Source of the DNA: an uncultured Acetatifactor sp.
GTDB lineage: Bacteria > Bacillota > Clostridia > Lachnospirales > Lachnospiraceae
Assembly: GCA_910578815.1 (NCBI GenBank)
Contig: CAJTSE010000010.1
Coordinates: 1 to 64,000 of the forward strand
Length of the DNA: 64,000 nucleotides
Direction of reading: 5' to 3'
Part shown: in pieces, positions 35,396 to 44,114 of the stretch
How the letters are laid out: each line of letters begins with the position of its first letter
Numbering within the stretch: the stretch's first letter is position 1
Notes under the pieces: generated by a model
Seen by the model: only the letters and a program-made list of their open reading frames with translations
Database searches by the model: none
Told to the model about the DNA's origin: nothing
Made by a program: the position numbers and the translations under genes

Positions 35396-35481
35396 AATCG
35401 CTCTGCGATTTCGCGCTCTCCAATTTTTTCGTTAAGCTGCTGCTGAAAATCAAATGTCTGCTCCGCAGCCGCTTGATTTTC
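35396..35481 (-). promoter_or_regulatory. hairpin leader upstream of rfbC
   Basis: A perfect AATCGC-TCT-GCGATT stem (35396-35410) and a long stem GAAAATCAA/TTGATTTTC (35445-35481) are joined, on the minus strand, by GCAGCTTAACGAAAAAA. The linker and the loop around CATTTG align with the leader upstream of rfbA; the stem bases differ but keep pairing. Confidence 0.65.
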
Positions 35482-36735
35482 TTAGTAGTAGCTTACGTTC
35501 ATATCCACATTTCCGGAAATACCGTCCACCTTGCCCTTAGAGGTATACTGCCAGATCTGATAATAGCCCTGATACAGGGGAACACTCCGATACTCCGCAA
35601 GCCAGATGCAATAATCATTGTCCAGTCTGTCCGCATAAAGGCGATTATTATACCAGTTACGGCTTCCGTAGACGCCTGCGCTGTAACCTGCATTGGAAAT
35701 TGTACGGCAGAACGCCTCGCAGACCAAAGTCCTGGTTTCTACGTCCAGCCCGTCCGCACGTCCGTTTCCGCCTGCGCCCTCTGTGTCGATAAAAATAGGA
35801 TAATCCAAATTATATTCCTGCACCAGCTTTAACACCGCAGACGCTTCCTCCACGGCCTCCACCTCATTCACCGCCTGTGTAAAAAAGTAGACACCCACGG
35901 GTATGCCGCTTGCGGCAGCTCCCTTAATGTTTGCAGCGAAACGAGGATCTTCCACCAGGCTGCCCGTAACGGAGCCTCGGTATCCTGCCCGGATAATTGC
36001 AAACTCGACCCCCGCACTGCGTACCTTATCCCAGTCGATCTCTCCGTTCCACTTTGAAACGTCAATCCCCACATGGCTGTTGCCCGTAGTATTCTGCAGC
36101 TTCTTGATCTCCGTTTTGTCCGCATCCTCCAAAGCGTCCGCTATCCCTGTATCCTCCGCCTCGGCATCAATATCCGCTTCCGTCTTTAACAGCAGAGAAA
36201 TATCGTCGATCGCCACATACTCTACCTTGTCCTTCACGTGTACCCTGGTCTCATTTTCCGGAACCCGGTAGCCGTCAACCGGACGCAGCTTCACATAATA
36301 ATCCCCCGCCGTCAGGCCTCCTATATAAATGATGCCGTCCATATCCAGGTCCTTGTATTCCCCAAGGCCCTCCAGCTCCACAAAAAAGCTTTCCCCCTTT
36401 ACCGGATCGCCGGATATGTCTACAACCTGAATACGCAGATCCTTTTCCACGGAAGTCACCACCAGCGACAGCCTGACAGACTCATCCCTGGCCGCCTCCA
36501 GAATGGGATTGATCTCCGGATCAAAAAAAGTTGAATCCTTCAGAAAAGCCGAGAGGTCATTGCCAATCTGCCCGCTTCCCCCCTTCTCCGGAATTTCTTC
36601 CGTCCCGGTATTCTCCGGCAGAGGCGCAGGCCTTTGGGGCTCTTTTGGCCGATTGGTATAAAAAACCAGCAATGCCACCAGCAGAATCGCAGCCAGAGAA
36701 GACAAAATTGTCATCTTTCGCAGCTTAGAGTCCAT
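35482..36735 (-). CDS. membrane-anchored GH25 lysozyme-like protein
   Basis: A 417-residue protein with a short cytoplasmic tail, one helix (about 8-25), a linker, a prealbumin/SpaA-like beta domain (about 75-165, DLRIQVVDISGDPVKG, DMDGIIYIGGL) and a C-terminal GH25 muramidase domain (GIDVSKWNGEIDW; IFIDTEG with the catalytic Asp-x-Glu; VYFFTQAV; IWQYTSKGKVDGI). GH25 enzymes cut the MurNAc-GlcNAc bond. It is a paralogue of the larger protein at 39-42 kb, domain by domain. ATG at 36735 lies inside the end of rfbA with AGGTGG as ribosome site, so the two are coupled. Confidence 0.88.
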   Translation of the reverse strand: MDSKLRKMTILSSLAAILLVALLVFYTNRPKEPQRPAPLPENTGTEEIPEKGGSGQIGNDLSAFLKDSTFFDPEINPILEAARDESVRLSLVVTSVEKDLRIQVVDISGDPVKGESFFVELEGLGEYKDLDMDGIIYIGGLTAGDYYVKLRPVDGYRVPENETRVHVKDKVEYVAIDDISLLLKTEADIDAEAEDTGIADALEDADKTEIKKLQNTTGNSHVGIDVSKWNGEIDWDKVRSAGVEFAIIRAGYRGSVTGSLVEDPRFAANIKGAAASGIPVGVYFFTQAVNEVEAVEEASAVLKLVQEYNLDYPIFIDTEGAGGNGRADGLDVETRTLVCEAFCRTISNAGYSAGVYGSRNWYNNRLYADRLDNDYCIWLAEYRSVPLYQGYYQIWQYTSKGKVDGISGNVDMNVSYY

Positions 36736-37594
36736 TTGCCACCTCAACCAAATATTTCCCGTAATTCGTCTTCATCAAAGGTTCTGCCAGCTTTAGCAGC
36801 TGCTCCTTGTCAATAAAGCCCCTCCTGTATGCAATCTCTTCAATACAGGAAATATAAAGCCCCTGTCTTTTTTGAAATGCCGCCACAAAGTCGCAGGCAT
36901 CCAAAAGCGCATCATGATTTCCCGTATCCAGCCAGGCAAATCCCCTGCCCAGCTTCTCCACGCGGAGCGTCCCTCTTTCCAGATACTCATTGTTCACCGT
37001 GGTAATCTCTATTTCTCCCCTGGCGGAGGGCTTTACATTCCTGGCAATCTCCACCACGTCGTTATCATAAAAATACAAGCCCGGAACCGCATAGTTGCTC
37101 TTGGGATGCTCAGGCTTTTCCTCAATGGAGAGCGCTTTACCGCCTTCATCAAACTCCACCACCCCGTATTCTCTGGCATCACGCACATAATAGCCAAAGA
37201 TTGTAGCCCCTTTCTCTCTGGCTGCCACCTCTCTTAAAACCTTCGAAAAACTTTGTCCATAGAAAATATTATCACCCAGTACCAGCGCAACCCTGTCACT
37301 GCCGATAAAATCCGCACCAATAATAAAGGCATCTGCCAACCCTCTGGGAATTTCCTGCACCGCATAGGAAAACTCCATGCCCAGCTGATGTCCGTCGCCC
37401 AAAAGCTCTTCAAATACCGGAAGGTCCCTGGGTGTGGAAATAATCAGCACCTCTCTGATGCCCGCCAGCATCAGCGTGGACAGAGGATAATAGATCATGG
37501 GCTTGTCATACACCGGCATGATCTGTTTGGAAACCGCCTTGGTCAGCGGGTACAGCCTTGTTCCAGAGCCTCCCGCAAGTATTATTCCCTTCAT
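36725..37594 (-). CDS. rfbA: glucose-1-phosphate thymidylyltransferase
   Basis: Makes dTDP-glucose from glucose-1-phosphate and dTTP. The protein has 289 residues, with the nucleotidyltransferase signature GIILAGGSGTRLYPLT, the Asp metal site LVLGDNIFYG, the sugar-binding VEFDEGGKALSIEEKP and FAWLDTGNHDALL. AAGGAG lies seven bases before ATG. A structured leader with an extended -10 promoter (TATAAT at 37772-37777) lies upstream. The product feeds RfbB and so the rhamnose and Fuc4N routes. Confidence 0.97.
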   Translation of the reverse strand: MKGIILAGGSGTRLYPLTKAVSKQIMPVYDKPMIYYPLSTLMLAGIREVLIISTPRDLPVFEELLGDGHQLGMEFSYAVQEIPRGLADAFIIGADFIGSDRVALVLGDNIFYGQSFSKVLREVAAREKGATIFGYYVRDAREYGVVEFDEGGKALSIEEKPEHPKSNYAVPGLYFYDNDVVEIARNVKPSARGEIEITTVNNEYLERGTLRVEKLGRGFAWLDTGNHDALLDACDFVAAFQKRQGLYISCIEEIAYRRGFIDKEQLLKLAEPLMKTNYGKYLVEVANGL

Positions 37595-37658
37595 ACATGT
37601 ACTCCTTATTTATTCAGCTATAACTGATTATTTTTCCTACACTCGAAAGCCCGTGCCG

Positions 37659-37777
37659 AATGCGAACATCGTTCGCATTGCACTCTTTGTTTGACTTCGT
37701 CAAACGCTTTCTCGTTAATGCCGCAGGAAAAACAAATGCCGCTGCGCGTCGCTTGTTTTTCCCTTGCGGCTATTATA
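37659..37777 (-). promoter_or_regulatory. promoter and three-hairpin leader of rfbA
   Basis: Minus-strand order: extended -10 TGGTATAAT (37772-37777), then a long stem with outer GCCGCA/TGCGGC and inner GGAAAAACAA/TTGTTTTTCC (37720-37770), linker GCGGCATTAACGAGAAA, stem GTTTGAC-TTC-GTCAAAC (37689-37705), spacer AAAGAGTGC and perfect stem AATGCGAAC-ATC-GTTCGCATT (37659-37679). The last stem ends 64 nt before the start codon. The order and linker match the leaders of rfbC and the GT2 gene at 25.4 kb. Confidence 0.65.
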
Positions 37778-37864
37778 CCATGTCCGCACAAAATTGCATA
37801 CCGAAATATGGAAAAAGGAACGGCGTCAACCGCTCCTTTTATGCAATACCCTATGGTAAATCCT

Positions 37865-38947
37865 TCACTCTTTGTACATTTCGTTATAATACTTCTGATA
37901 ATCACCGCTGGTTACGTTTTTCATCCAGTCCTCATGCTCGAAAAACCATTGAATGGTCTTCCTGATTCCCTCTTTGAACATGGTATCCGGCTCCCAGCCG
38001 ATCTCCGCCTTGATCTTATCCGGAGCAATGGCATACCTTCTGTCATGTCCCTTCCGGTCTTCCACAAAGGTAATCAGACCCTCGTTCACATGCTCTCTCC
38101 TGGGATCCCCCTCAGGCAGCATTTCCTGTAAGGTTTCCAGAATAATATGAATGATCTCAATGTTCTGCTTTTCGTTATGGCCGCCGATATTATAGGTTTC
38201 AAACAGCCTGCCCTGTTCCTGTACCATGTCGATGGCCTTGGCATGATCCTCCACATACAGCCAGTCCCTGACATTTTTCCCGTCGCCGTACACAGGCAGC
38301 TTCCTTCCCTGCAGAGCATTATTGATAATCAGAGGGATCAGCTTCTCCGGAAACTGATAAGGGCCGTAATTATTGGAGCAGTTGGTGATATTGGCCGGAA
38401 AGCGGTAAGTATCCATATAAGATTTCACAAGCATGTCCGAGCCTGCCTTGCTGGCCGAATAAGGGCTGTGTGGATCATAAGGCGTCGTCTCATAAAAGAA
38501 CGCGTTATCATCCTCAGGCAGAGAACCGTACACCTCGTCCGTGGACACATGAAGAAATTTTTTCCCTTCCTGAAAGCCTCCGTCCGGCAGCTCCCAGGCA
38601 GCCTTCGCACAGTTCAGCATCACCGCCGTCCCCAGCACATTGGTCTGTACGAAGACCTCCGGATTTTTGATGCTTCTGTCCACATGGCTTTCCGCCGCAA
38701 AATGTACCACCCTGTCAATATCGTTATCCGCAAATATTTTTGTAATGGCCTTCTGGTCACAGATGTCCGCCTTTACAAAGGTATAATTACTCCTGTTCTC
38801 AATATCCTTTAAATTTTCCAGATTCCCGGCGTAGGTAAGAGCATCCACATTAATGATCCGGATACTGTCCCCGTACTTCCGAAGCATGTAGTGAATATAG
38901 TTGGAGCCGATAAATCCCGCTCCGCCCGTAACAAGATAAGTCCTCAT
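37865..38947 (-). CDS. rfbB: dTDP-glucose 4,6-dehydratase
   Basis: NAD-dependent extended SDR enzyme, 360 residues. It has the nucleotide motif TGGAGFIGSNYIHY, HFAAESHVDRSI, STDEVYGSL and the catalytic YSASKAGSD with Tyr and Lys, and the family tail EIGWEPDTMFKEGIRKT. It makes dTDP-4-keto-6-deoxyglucose, the branch point between RfbC (here) and the RffA aminotransferase at 46 kb. A promoter (TTGGAA-17-TAAGAT) lies upstream. Confidence 0.97.
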   Translation of the reverse strand: MRTYLVTGGAGFIGSNYIHYMLRKYGDSIRIINVDALTYAGNLENLKDIENRSNYTFVKADICDQKAITKIFADNDIDRVVHFAAESHVDRSIKNPEVFVQTNVLGTAVMLNCAKAAWELPDGGFQEGKKFLHVSTDEVYGSLPEDDNAFFYETTPYDPHSPYSASKAGSDMLVKSYMDTYRFPANITNCSNNYGPYQFPEKLIPLIINNALQGRKLPVYGDGKNVRDWLYVEDHAKAIDMVQEQGRLFETYNIGGHNEKQNIEIIHIILETLQEMLPEGDPRREHVNEGLITFVEDRKGHDRRYAIAPDKIKAEIGWEPDTMFKEGIRKTIQWFFEHEDWMKNVTSGDYQKYYNEMYKE

Positions 38948-38995
38948 AAATGTGTTTTCCTTTCCGCTTGGCAGTTATCCGCCTCGAATAAAAAT

Positions 38996-39046
38996 ATCTT
39001 ATCACATCCGCCAGGGATTTCCAATTACTTTTATTCTTAAGAATAA
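38996..39046 (-). promoter_or_regulatory. promoter and palindrome before rfbB
   Basis: On the minus strand TTGGAA (39019-39024), 17 nt and TAAGAT (38996-39001). A perfect 16-bp palindrome TTATTCTTAAGAATAA (39031-39046) lies seven bases upstream of the -35 element, a normal operator position. Confidence 0.5.
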
Positions 39047-39097
39047 CTTGCGTTTTTATGAAGCCGCCGCACGCATAATGCCTCCCTGTACGATGTT

Positions 39098-42000
39098 CTA
39101 ATACCCCAGGTAGCTTAAATTCATATCCACATCTCCGCTGATGCCGGATACCTTGCCTGTGGATCTGTACTGCCACAAATCATATCTGCCGGTATAGGTA
39201 GGGGTCTGGGCATACTGTGCCAGCCAAATCTTGTATGCGCTTAAAGCGCCAGCGTCCATTTTGGTTTCCAGCCAGGTCTTGTTGGCATAAATACCGGCAG
39301 TGTACCCGTTGTTCTGGATCGTCTGGCAAAAAGCCCTGCATACTGCCGTTCTGGTCTCCTTGCTGATAGAATCACCACGCCCGCCGCTGGACTCCACATC
39401 TAGGAATACCGGATAAGTAATCTTGTAATTCTTAATCAGTCCCAATACCATGGATGCCTCTTCCACCGCTTCCCGTTCATCCACAGCCTGGGTGAAGAAG
39501 TATACTCCGACTTTAAGGCCCGCTGCAGATGCTCCCTTGATATTGGCCTGGAATTTGGGGTCCTCGATCAACGTACCCTTGGAAGAACCTCTGTAGCCGC
39601 AGCGGATGATCACATAGCTGATCCCGGAATTTTTTACGGCATTCCAGTCGATCGTGCCGTTCCACTTTGATACGTCAATACCCAGTGTTCCGTTTCCTGT
39701 CACCAGCGTTCCGTCGCTGGCAAAGGTATATTTTGCGCCCTGAATCACCTGCTCACCGGTCACTGCATTTCCTTCTGCCGTAAAATAATACACATGACCA
39801 CCGATTGTCTGCCATCCGGTATACTTCACATCACCCTTAACGTAGAACTTCTCATGGGTAAAATAATCCCCGGAAACCGCCTGCCTGTATTCCCCGTTTT
39901 CCATCACATACAGAAGACGATTTGCCTTATCCTTCAACGGAGTCTGCCAGTCCTCTTTGGGATTCTTCCTGACCGTAACAACACAGACCGCCTTCACTTC
40001 TTCTCCGTTCTCCAGACATTTCACAGTAAGTACGGCGCTGCCTTCCTTCAAAAGACTTAATGTAACAGGGGCCGTGATCCCGCCGTTTTCTGCTCTCAGT
40101 GTGCCGACTGCTGCGGTCATCACTGTGGTATCGCTGGATTCTACCGTCACCGTCGGTGCCGTAGTAGACGCCCCTTTAATGACTGCATTTAACGTCAGTG
40201 GATTCGCCACGTATGCCAGGGTAGCCGTATTCAGCTCAATCACCTTATTTGCTCCCACGGTCACTGTAATAACCGCTTTTGCCGCTGTTTCTTCGGTTCC
40301 TCCCTCTTCGTAATTGGCGGTCACCGTAATATTGGCAATGCCTGCCGCCAGACCGGTCACCGTAACGGTCCCCGCCGCGTCAACCGTCGCAGCTGCCACC
40401 GTCTCCTGGTCTGAAGAAACCTTATACACCAGCTTTTTCCCCTCTGTAAAATTACCGGGAGTAACTTTTGCTACCCCAATCCCCTTAATGACCAGACCTA
40501 ATGCCGTCTTGTCTGCCGTAAGCGTTCCCTTGGCAAGGACCGTCCCTGCAACCCTAAGTGTAATCTGTCCGCTGACAGGTATATCCGTGGTCTTTGTCAC
40601 CGGCGCCGCTTCCCCACCGGTTACGTCTCCCCCGGAAACGGAAGGGTCTGCCGGCTGCTCCGTCACCGTAACTCTGGCTGTGGCAGTATATTGAATTACG
40701 GCATCCCCCGCAGCAATCCCCGTCACCAGACCGCTTATACTGTCCACGGCCGCAACAGTCGGCTGACTGCTGCTCCAGTTTACATTAATTACCTCAACAT
40801 TCGTGATGTTTTCACCCGCATCTCCGGTGATATTCGGTCTCTCCGCCGCCAGCTGCGCAGTACCTCCTGCCTTGATCTCCGTACCGGCCGCAGATACCAC
40901 ATTTACGGAAACTCCAGTGGGAAGTGTCATTCGCAGAAAATTTTTATCCAGCGTTCTGGCCGCGGTCAGAATATCCAGCGGATTTATGATCTCACTTTTT
41001 GCAACCTCAATATAAGATACACCAACGGAAGTACTCTCCACCCAGGCAACGGTATCCTGCAATACAGATTCCACCACCGTCTCCTTCTGGGCAGTATCCT
41101 CCTTCTTTGCGTCTACCTCTTTCTCCGACTTTACCTCGTTCTCCACATCCACCTTTTCGTATGCAATATCCTTCTTTACTTCAATTGACCGGGTCTTAGT
41201 GGAGACGGCATAACCGGCATATTTTTCATCCGATAATTTTTCCATTGCAACTTTATAAATTCCGGCCGCAATATCCTTCTTATAAATAATTCCATCCATA
41301 TCATCATCGGACCAGATGCTGGTCTTGCCGTCCGGGTCCGTGATATTCACGGAAAACGGTACGTTTGCTACCAGCTTCCCGGTTTTTTCGTTCGTAAATT
41401 TTATCTTTAAATCCTTCTGGATTGATGTCATATTCAATTCCACGGATACCTGGCGGGAATACTCATTCTCTTCATATCCGGGCTCATCATCCTCCGCAGG
41501 CGGCTCGGTCTCTTCCGGCTGCATTGCTATGTTTGCCGCTTCCATCCTGGCAATTTGCGCGTCTGCCACTGCCAGCAGACCGTCCCTGCCAATGAGTTCA
41601 ATATCATCCAGCTGATTTCCCACGCTGACAAAATCAGACACCTGCTCCTTTACCATCCTGGAGCTTATCAGCACGGCACCTGTTACCATTGCCAAGATCA
41701 ACACCAATGCGCCTGTTCCCGCAATAACACGATCCATTACGGACATGCTCCTTAGCTTTTCCCACAAGCCGCCTGCCGCTTTCTTCCCATTCTCTTTTTC
41801 GGCACGGCTCTGCTCCCCTCTGTAATCTGCATTATAAAGATCTTCATCCTCATAAATTATTTCCCCGCCCTCAGAATAAGGCACTCCCCCGGCGTAGTAC
41901 CCTCCATTTCCTGCATTAGAGTCTGCTTCCGCATAAAATGCCTGGTCCTCTTCGGCATAGTAAACCTCTTCTCCCTCATAAGGCTCTTCCTCTTCGGCAT

Positions 42001-42454
42001 AATAAGCCTCTTCTTCTCCGTCGTAAGGCTCTTCCTCTTCGCCGTAATAAGCCTCTTCTCCGTCGTAAGGCTCTTCCTCTTCGCCGTAATAAGCCTCTTC
42101 TCCGTCGTAAGACTCGTCCTCTTCGGCGTAATCAGTCTCTTCTCCGGCGTAAGGCTCTTCCTCTTCGGCATAATCAGCCTCTCCTTCTCCGTCGTAAGGC
42201 TCTTCCTCTTCGGCGTAATAAGCCTCTTCTTCTCCGTCGTAAGGCTCTTCCTCTTCGGCGTAATAAGCCTCTTCTTCGTCGTAAGACTCTTCCTCTTCAG
42301 CATAATAAGCCTCTTCTCCGTCGTAAGGCTCTTCCTCTTCGGCATAATCAGTCTCTTCCCCAGCGTAGGCCTCTTCCTCGTACTCTTCCCAGGTCTCACG
42401 GGAATTACCCTGATTATAATCCGGACGCTTTGTATGGTTAAATCTCTTTTTCAT
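39098..42454 (-). CDS. large type II membrane protein: acidic repeats, Ig-like domains, GH25
   Basis: About 1118 residues. The first 190 are acidic, Tyr-rich repeats of 13-14 residues (EEEEPYDGEEAYYA type). A basic stretch (EKLRSMSVMDR) and one helix follow (about 240-262), so by the positive-inside rule the repeats are cytoplasmic. Outside are a prealbumin-like beta domain (VSVELNMTSIQKDLKI), a charged helical segment, three or so Big2/Ig-like modules (about 530-830), a cell-wall-binding repeat region (GWQTIGGHVYYFTAEG) and a C-terminal GH25 domain (GIDVSKWNGTIDW, VFLDVES, VYFFTQAV). ATG at 42454 has AAAGGG eight bases upstream; 42487 is possible. Confidence 0.85.
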   Translation of the reverse strand: MKKRFNHTKRPDYNQGNSRETWEEYEEEAYAGEETDYAEEEEPYDGEEAYYAEEEESYDEEEAYYAEEEEPYDGEEEAYYAEEEEPYDGEGEADYAEEEEPYAGEETDYAEEDESYDGEEAYYGEEEEPYDGEEAYYGEEEEPYDGEEEAYYAEEEEPYEGEEVYYAEEDQAFYAEADSNAGNGGYYAGGVPYSEGGEIIYEDEDLYNADYRGEQSRAEKENGKKAAGGLWEKLRSMSVMDRVIAGTGALVLILAMVTGAVLISSRMVKEQVSDFVSVGNQLDDIELIGRDGLLAVADAQIARMEAANIAMQPEETEPPAEDDEPGYEENEYSRQVSVELNMTSIQKDLKIKFTNEKTGKLVANVPFSVNITDPDGKTSIWSDDDMDGIIYKKDIAAGIYKVAMEKLSDEKYAGYAVSTKTRSIEVKKDIAYEKVDVENEVKSEKEVDAKKEDTAQKETVVESVLQDTVAWVESTSVGVSYIEVAKSEIINPLDILTAARTLDKNFLRMTLPTGVSVNVVSAAGTEIKAGGTAQLAAERPNITGDAGENITNVEVINVNWSSSQPTVAAVDSISGLVTGIAAGDAVIQYTATARVTVTEQPADPSVSGGDVTGGEAAPVTKTTDIPVSGQITLRVAGTVLAKGTLTADKTALGLVIKGIGVAKVTPGNFTEGKKLVYKVSSDQETVAAATVDAAGTVTVTGLAAGIANITVTANYEEGGTEETAAKAVITVTVGANKVIELNTATLAYVANPLTLNAVIKGASTTAPTVTVESSDTTVMTAAVGTLRAENGGITAPVTLSLLKEGSAVLTVKCLENGEEVKAVCVVTVRKNPKEDWQTPLKDKANRLLYVMENGEYRQAVSGDYFTHEKFYVKGDVKYTGWQTIGGHVYYFTAEGNAVTGEQVIQGAKYTFASDGTLVTGNGTLGIDVSKWNGTIDWNAVKNSGISYVIIRCGYRGSSKGTLIEDPKFQANIKGASAAGLKVGVYFFTQAVDEREAVEEASMVLGLIKNYKITYPVFLDVESSGGRGDSISKETRTAVCRAFCQTIQNNGYTAGIYANKTWLETKMDAGALSAYKIWLAQYAQTPTYTGRYDLWQYRSTGKVSGISGDVDMNLSYLGY
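41948..42395 (-). repeat. coding tandem repeats, 39-45 bp units
   Basis: About 13 units encode acidic Tyr-containing peptides. Units differ by an extra codon and by a few base changes, as expected for slippage-prone or recombining arrays. Copy number probably varies between strains. Confidence 0.8.
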
Positions 42455-42550
42455 GAATGTATCCCTTTCCAACGTCAAAAACGACATATCCCTCCGCCGA
42501 TTCAGACCAAATATGTACCCATCATACTCATAACTTAATAATTCTGTAAC

Positions 42551-42580
42551 ATTATAGCATCACCCTTGATCTGCATCAAG
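42551..42580 (-). promoter_or_regulatory. extended -10 promoter with palindrome for the large GH25 gene
   Basis: On the minus strand TTGATG (42574-42579), 17 nt and TGCTATAAT (TATAAT at 42551-42556). CTTGAT-CTGC-ATCAAG (42565-42580) is a perfect inverted repeat over the -35. The remaining intergenic DNA up to 42743 serves the divergent gene; there I find only an isolated TATAAT (42597-42602) with no good -35. Confidence 0.7.
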
Positions 42581-42743
42581 CATTAGCGGAATTCTTTATA
42601 ATTTCTTAAATCATTTTGTCATTTCTTAATTCTTTCAAAATACAGCTAATAAGGTGGACTTTCCCGCCGCATAATAGTAAAATGAGGTATCGGTTCAGCC
42701 GTTCAGATGCGGGTCATGCGAGCTGGCCAGAAACGAGGTAAAC

Positions 42744-44096
42744 ATGCGGATACAGGACATACCGGATCTGGAGATCATAGATCTGGATCATGAATCTTTT
42801 ACAGAAGAAAACAAAAAAAAGGGCAGCAGGGATAATACCGGAAACGCCTGCGCTGCAGGCAGGAACCCCGGTAACCGCCGAAAGAATAAAAAAATAGACG
42901 GCAGCATCCCCGAAGATGTAGACATGGACGGCAGCATCTCCGAGAATGAAGACATGGACGACAGCATCCCCGAAAATGAAGATATGGACGACAGCATCTC
43001 CGAGAATGAAGACATGGACGGCAGCATCCCCGAAGATGAAGATATGGACGACACCATCTCCGAGGATGAAAACATGGACGATGGCGACGATCCCAAAGAA
43101 TCCGGCCCCCGGAAAAAATTCCCCATTAATATACACATTGTTCTCCTAGTGGTAGTGGTGGTGACGATTTCTTTTATCCTTTATAAATATTTAAGCTGGG
43201 GACAAATCGTTGATCCGGAAGATAATTCCTCCGGTCCCGATGACTATGTGGCGCAAAGCTATGACAATATCCTCCCCCTGACAGACAGTGAGGGTAATAT
43301 GGTCGCGCCCAATTTAGACGACGGGCTTTCCATCGCCATTTTCGGGAACGGCCCCTTTGCCGAGGATCGGGATTCGGCGGACGGACTTGCAAATATGCTG
43401 GCAGACGCTGCCGGAGCAACAGTCTATAACTGCTCCGTAAGCGGCAGCTATCTTGCCTCCACACGACCGGCCCCGGACATGGCCGTCAACCCTTGGGATG
43501 CCTTTACTTTTTACTGGATGTCGCTTTTTTCCACGAATCTGGAAGTGAATGATTATTTTGCCGAAGCCATGGCCGCCCTAGGAGCCGAAGCACCCCCGGA
43601 AGCGGCACAGGTACATGATATTTTATCCACTTTGGACTTTGATACGATAGATGTTATTATTGTTATGTATGATGCTGCCGATTATTTCGCAGGACGGCCT
43701 GCATACAGCACAGAAACGATTCCCGACATCCAGTCCTATGCCGGAAATTTGAAAGTAGGCCTAGAGATTTTAAAGCAACAGCACCCCAACACCCGTATCA
43801 TCGTAATGTCACCTGCTTACGCTTTCTCCGACCAACTGGATGAAAACGGAGATTATATCAGCAGTGACATTGTACGTTACGGAGAAGATGTACTGTCCAC
43901 CTATGTCATCAAGGCTTCTGAAAGTGCTGCTGCCCTGCAGGTATCCTATGTGGACAATTTTTACGTAACGTTCAATGAGGATAACGCTGCCGATTATTTA
44001 AGCGATCACGCGCACCTGAATTCCGCCGGACGTAAGAAGGTGATTGACCGGCTCCTGTATGCCCTGAATTATTATAATGTCTTATTGGAGGAATGA
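42744..44096 (+). CDS. membrane protein with acidic repeats and a degenerate SGNH domain
   Basis: A 450-residue type II membrane protein. Residues about 53-113 are six copies of a 10-residue acidic unit (SISENEDMDD type), followed by RKK and one helix (about 129-152), so the repeats should be cytoplasmic. The outer domain aligns with the SGNH hydrolase at 56.6 kb, but the GDS motif is FGNG (residues 200-203), the GxND block is YDAADY, and only the C-terminal SDHAHLN block remains. Loss of the nucleophile suggests a binding protein or a changed activity. GAGG precedes ATG. It is divergent from the large GH25 gene. Confidence 0.8.
   Translation: MRIQDIPDLEIIDLDHESFTEENKKKGSRDNTGNACAAGRNPGNRRKNKKIDGSIPEDVDMDGSISENEDMDDSIPENEDMDDSISENEDMDGSIPEDEDMDDTISEDENMDDGDDPKESGPRKKFPINIHIVLLVVVVVTISFILYKYLSWGQIVDPEDNSSGPDDYVAQSYDNILPLTDSEGNMVAPNLDDGLSIAIFGNGPFAEDRDSADGLANMLADAAGATVYNCSVSGSYLASTRPAPDMAVNPWDAFTFYWMSLFSTNLEVNDYFAEAMAALGAEAPPEAAQVHDILSTLDFDTIDVIIVMYDAADYFAGRPAYSTETIPDIQSYAGNLKVGLEILKQQHPNTRIIVMSPAYAFSDQLDENGDYISSDIVRYGEDVLSTYVIKASESAAALQVSYVDNFYVTFNEDNAADYLSDHAHLNSAGRKKVIDRLLYALNYYNVLLEE
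42903..43085 (+). repeat. six 30-bp coding tandem repeats
   Basis: Six units of 30 bp encode the (S/T)I(P/S)E(N/D)-x-(D/N)MD(D/G) decapeptide. Units keep frame and differ at few positions. Confidence 0.85.
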
Positions 44097-44107
44097 GCCG
44101 CCGGCTC
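44095..44107. terminator. small hairpin at a convergent gene end
   Basis: GAGCC-GCC-GGCTC overlaps the stop of the SGNH-like gene and precedes AATTT. It is short and has little U-tract, so it is a weak bidirectional terminator candidate. Confidence 0.4.
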
Positions 44108-44114
44108 AATTTCC

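Noticed and set aside
41938..42441. Plus-strand open frame of 167 Arg/Leu-rich residues
   Set aside because: It is the antisense of the acidic tandem repeats; its regular Arg-Lys-Ala-Leu-Pro pattern comes only from the repeat and it has no ribosome site.
42714..43138. Minus-strand frames rich in Val-Val-His-Ile-Phe and Met-Ser-Ser repeats
   Set aside because: They mirror the 30-bp repeats of the SGNH-like gene on the other strand.
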